Shown piece after piece: positions 61,037 to 64,000 of a stretch of DNA of 64,000 bases (position 1 is the stretch's first letter; every line of letters begins with the position of its first letter). The notes under the pieces were generated by a model that saw nothing but the letters and a program-made list of their open reading frames with translations, searched no databases and was not told the origin of the DNA. This DNA comes from Allodiplogaster sudhausi (lineage: Eukaryota > Nematoda > Chromadorea > Rhabditida > Diplogasteridae). The stretch spans positions 2,899,001-2,963,000 of the forward strand of contig CALZFC010000005.1 in the NCBI GenBank assembly GCA_945643635.1. The letters run 5' to 3'. Position numbers and translations under genes: made by a program.

Positions 61037-61216
61037 TTAAATTTTTCCGCTTTGCACTGCGCTCTCAACATTTAATACTTTCTTTTTGCCTAGAAAAGAC
61101 GAAGAGATCATGAAAAGAAGAGAGAGCAGGGACGACGGAAACTGTCTTGAGGTATGCACTTTCTCCGGAGCGATCCTACCCGAGTGAATTTGCAGAGACT
61201 TGCAAAACGCCGCCAT
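61037..61216 (-). CDS. Candidate 59-aa protein, unknown
   Basis: Starts MAAFCKSLQIHSGRIAPEKV, continues through a hydrophobic SSLLSLLFMISSSFLG segment and a basic KKK, and ends VESAVQSGKI and TAA. A canonical AATAAA follows 32 bases downstream on the same strand, which is the main support. An internal TTTTCTAG could be a splice acceptor, giving a different N-terminus. Confidence 0.35.
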   Translation of the reverse strand: MAAFCKSLQIHSGRIAPEKVHTSRQFPSSLLSLLFMISSSFLGKKKVLNVESAVQSGKI

Positions 61217-61873
61217 CGCAGAACTGTGGTCTTTTTGCTCATTTCTTGTATTTGAAAAAAACCAACTCAGTGTTAACACGATGATACTTTGCTGCTTTTA
61301 AGCGTCTGCCACAGGAAAAGCTCTAACGTACGTTGACATTTGTAAAATAATGAAGGGTGAGAATTGTGCTACTTTCATCTTTTCTCAAACGAAATAATTA
61401 TATCTTGCGTTTGTACAAAAAAAATTGTAAATATGCTTCGATTACCGACAACTCGTAAATGTCCACTTTATATTTCAGACAACTGAGAAAATATTTAATT
61501 CTATTCTCATCTTAATTCACAGAAAAAGGATTAACTTATAACCTCTCTATCATTAGTTTATATTTCTTCTATGAATTAAAATGATCAACTAATGCCTCTC
61601 TGAAAGCGCATCTTTCGTGATGGGCATAAAGAGAGAGGCTTACAGTTGTCAAGGAGACGAAAAGATAATCGAAAAGACAATTTTTTATAATTTAAGTTGT
61701 GATTAAAAGCCACCTCTTGGTACCTTCTGACCTAATGAAGAGACTAGTGGGAGATGCCGGAACAGAGAGAGAGAGAGAGAGAGAGCGATAGAGAGAGAGC
61801 GATAGAGAGGAAGAGAGCAAGGAGGAGAAAGCGGAGAGAAAGAGAGAGAGGGCGAAAGAGAGAAAGAGGGAAT

Positions 61874-61904
<31 letters not shown>

Positions 61905-62631
61905 GAGTGAGAGAGCGGGAGAGAGCGAACGAATGATAGAGAGAGACCGGGTAGATAGTGAGAGCGGGAGAGAGAGAGATCTAGAGAGATTGAAGTTAGG
62001 TTGGAAGAGAGAAAGGTAGTCTAGGAAGAGATCCATCAGACGGCCCGGGCTATTATGCATTTCCGAGGCCGGCCATTCAAGTGCGCGCGACCTCTCTCAG
62101 CAACCGCCGTCTCCAGTATATACGAGTTTTCATCTTTTCCTTGTCTACAAATGCCTAATACCGCTTAATTTATTTTGCATACCATGAATAAAGAATAATA
62201 AAAAAAGCAGTCATCACCTACATAACTCCTGCTAACGAGTGGTCATTTAATGTTCCTGTTGTTGCTTGGAATCCACTTCGTACAAATTAGAGAGCGGAAG
62301 TGGAAAATCGACACCCAAAACAGTCCCTTTTAGTTCGTCTCTTCACTTTTTCTTCCAAGTCAACGAACCCTGTTTTGCTGCTCCGCAAACTCTCCAATCT
62401 CAACAGAAAGCTCATCTCTCTTGCTTTATCTCTTCAAGCGATTCTGCGGATGTTCAAATTTGGAAATAGAAGGAGACAGGATAGGGAGAGTGAGAGAGAG
62501 AGATAAAGAGGTAGAGAAAGAGCACAGTGACTAACCAAGAGTAAAGAAGAATGAGTGCCTTGGGTTGGACCGAGCCGTTCAACTTCTCTCTCAATCTTCC
62601 TTTTCTATTTTTCTCTTTATCATCCATCTTT

Positions 62632-62674
<43 letters not shown>

Positions 62675-63026
62675 ACTCTAGAATTCTCTTGTTTTGCATG
62701 GCCGCTTACTCAGTGCACGCCCCTCGCAGATTGTGGCAGACTCTCGTAATCCTTCTTTGGTGTCATGACATTCATCTTGTTTATCCTATGCAATATGAAT
62801 GCTGCGATTTTATCCGTTCTTATTGTTCAGATATGTAATAAAGAATAAGATTTCCATGCTCTTCCATCCTTTTCTGCTCGCGTGAATCGTGGAAACCGAC
62901 AGTGCAACGGCCAACACTCTTGCCATCAAATTGCTGCCTTCTCCTCTTATCCACTTGAAATGAAAAGCCATCAGAATCAGTGATCGCTTGCTGGACATTC
63001 TCTCTGCGATTTCTACTCTTGCTGCA
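61217..63026. other. Intergenic, repeat-bearing
   Basis: AT-rich unique DNA (61220-61740), a 230-base GA tract (61763-61990) and a CT run (62637-62672). Open frames at 62266-62469 and 62551-62838 are not supported. Confidence 0.5.
61763..61990. repeat. (GA)n tract
   Basis: About 230 bases of GAGA with GCGATA and GAAAGA variants. Confidence 0.95.
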
Positions 63027-63138
63027 TCACTTCATCACTTTTTGCATGGAGGCGGCACTGCTCTCCACTTCAAAGAAGTCGTAGACAAGACCCGTTATGC
63101 GGTTGCGTTCTTCTGAAGGACTCCCTGGGGACGAGGAT

Positions 63139-63169
<31 letters not shown>

Positions 63170-64000
63170 CGAAAGAGAAAAGAGGGAGAGATCCTAAGAA
63201 AGAGAGATAGAGATAGAGAGTTAGAGAGAAAGAGAGCGAGAGAAAAAAGAGGGAGAGAGAGAGAGAGAAAGAGAGATGGAGAGAGAGAGGATTGAGGATT
63301 CAACGAGTGAGAGAGGGCGCATAAAGAGACTAATGAGCGAGAGGGAGGGAAATGTTGCATTGAAATATGTACTGGCAACGCTTTGGGCAAAGTTGAAATG
63401 GAGTACGAGAAGAGTGCACATCTTTCGTATGTAAATAAGTGTAGTCTGGGAAGAACGTGGAATAGCGAGTAAGAATCCTCTCAAAACAGAAATGTTGCAA
63501 TCTCTCCTGCTTTCTCCCTTCCACATCTACTCCGCCCACGCGAATTGCGGACTTTGATGGCCAGCTTTTTCTTCTCTTCTCCGCTGTTCTTCTCTTGTCA
63601 GCTTGCCCATTCATATCGAAACTGCGCTCTGCGATATTGTTAAGAAGATTCTGAAACGGCTCCCTCTCTTGCTGTCACTCTGCTTTCCTTGTTCATGCAG
63701 AGAGTGCAAGATGTATGTATGTTGGGACGAAATGTTCAAAGTACCATGAATATCCATGCCTCCTTCGCATTCTTCCGATGTCCACTTTTTACTTGGATGG
63801 AACTGCGGGATCTGAAAAAGGGTAAGAAATGTGGGGCAAAGCTGTTCGGAGTGGACGATCTTTGCTTCTGCAGAGAGAAAAGAGTCCAGTGCCATCACTC
63901 ACACTCTTCAGCTGCAATCGACTGTTGCAGCTCATGGCCAGATGATTCGTCTCCACGGCGCAGCAGCTGAAGAAGACTCCGAAGTCATCGGCCGTTTCAG
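63027..64000 (-). CDS. 3' part of an unidentified gene, cut by the window edge
   Basis: Not recognised. Exon at 64000-63905 (5' end outside the window) reads ADDFGVFFSCCAVETNHLAM, then SCNSRLQLK. A 37-bp intron (donor GTGTGAG, acceptor CTCTCTGCAG) leads to 63867-63793, AKIVHSEQLCPTFLTLFQIP to a GTAAAA donor in phase 1. After an intron of about 670 bp whose 3' end is a CT microsatellite ending CGTCCCCAG, the last exon (63124-63027) reads SPSEERNRITGLVYDFFEVE and ends MQKVMK, TGA. All three phases agree. Alternatively the second exon runs on without splicing to a stop at 63611. The Cys-rich start is the only visible motif. Confidence 0.45.
63139..63292. repeat. (GA)n tract inside an intron
   Basis: About 150 bases of plus-strand GA repeats that, read on the minus strand, form the pyrimidine tract leading to the acceptor of the last exon of the edge gene. 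Confidence 0.9.

Noticed and set aside
62551..62838. 96-codon plus-strand frame with AATAAA overlapping its stop
   Set aside because: The middle is a CT microsatellite, and a poly(A) hexamer overlapping the stop is not normal gene architecture.

Overview
The window is eukaryotic nuclear DNA and almost certainly from a nematode. The evidence is two tandem cuticular-collagen genes, a Patched-related (PTR) protein, dense short AT-rich introns ending in TTTTCAG-like acceptors, and splice acceptors sitting just upstream of initiator ATGs (SL trans-splicing or 5'UTR introns). The genus cannot be named from sequence alone. More than half of the window is non-coding DNA packed with (GA)n/(CT)n microsatellites and short minisatellites, so most long serine/leucine- or arginine/glutamate-rich open frames are repeat artefacts.

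Layout. 1-23.7 kb is repeat-rich and GA-rich on the plus strand. It holds only small, unrecognised candidate genes, mostly on the minus strand; the best is a three-exon gene at 2.67-3.62 kb. 27.3-34.1 kb is a complete 22-exon plus-strand gene for a protein with an N-terminal RUN domain and a C-terminal Rubicon-homology zinc domain (PLEKHM1/Rubicon/DEF8 family, endolysosome/autophagy). 34.1-48 kb is CT-rich with a few weak coding islands. 48.15-53.38 kb is a 23-exon PTR gene (12-TM, sterol-sensing domain) with a tRNA-Ile(AAT) gene inside intron 4. 54.36-56.06 kb is a TA-flanked fold-back element with arms of about 0.7 kb. 57.4-60.6 kb holds two head-to-tail cuticle collagens, each with its own TATA box and poly(A) signal. 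The right edge (63.0-64.0 kb) holds the 3' part of a minus-strand gene.

The genes do not form one pathway. The PTR protein and the collagens are both types of protein used by nematode apical epidermis during moulting; the RUN/RH protein would act on late endosomes and lysosomes.

The most striking signal is technical or biological. The 3' half of the PTR gene, both collagens and the 2.7-3.6 kb gene all need one extra base at specific points to keep a conserved frame. All eleven sites shift the frame in the same direction, nearly all next to C or G runs. Collapsed homopolymers in the assembly are the likeliest cause, but a cDNA comparison is needed. I found no CRISPR array, rRNA, autonomous transposase or other clearly novel system.
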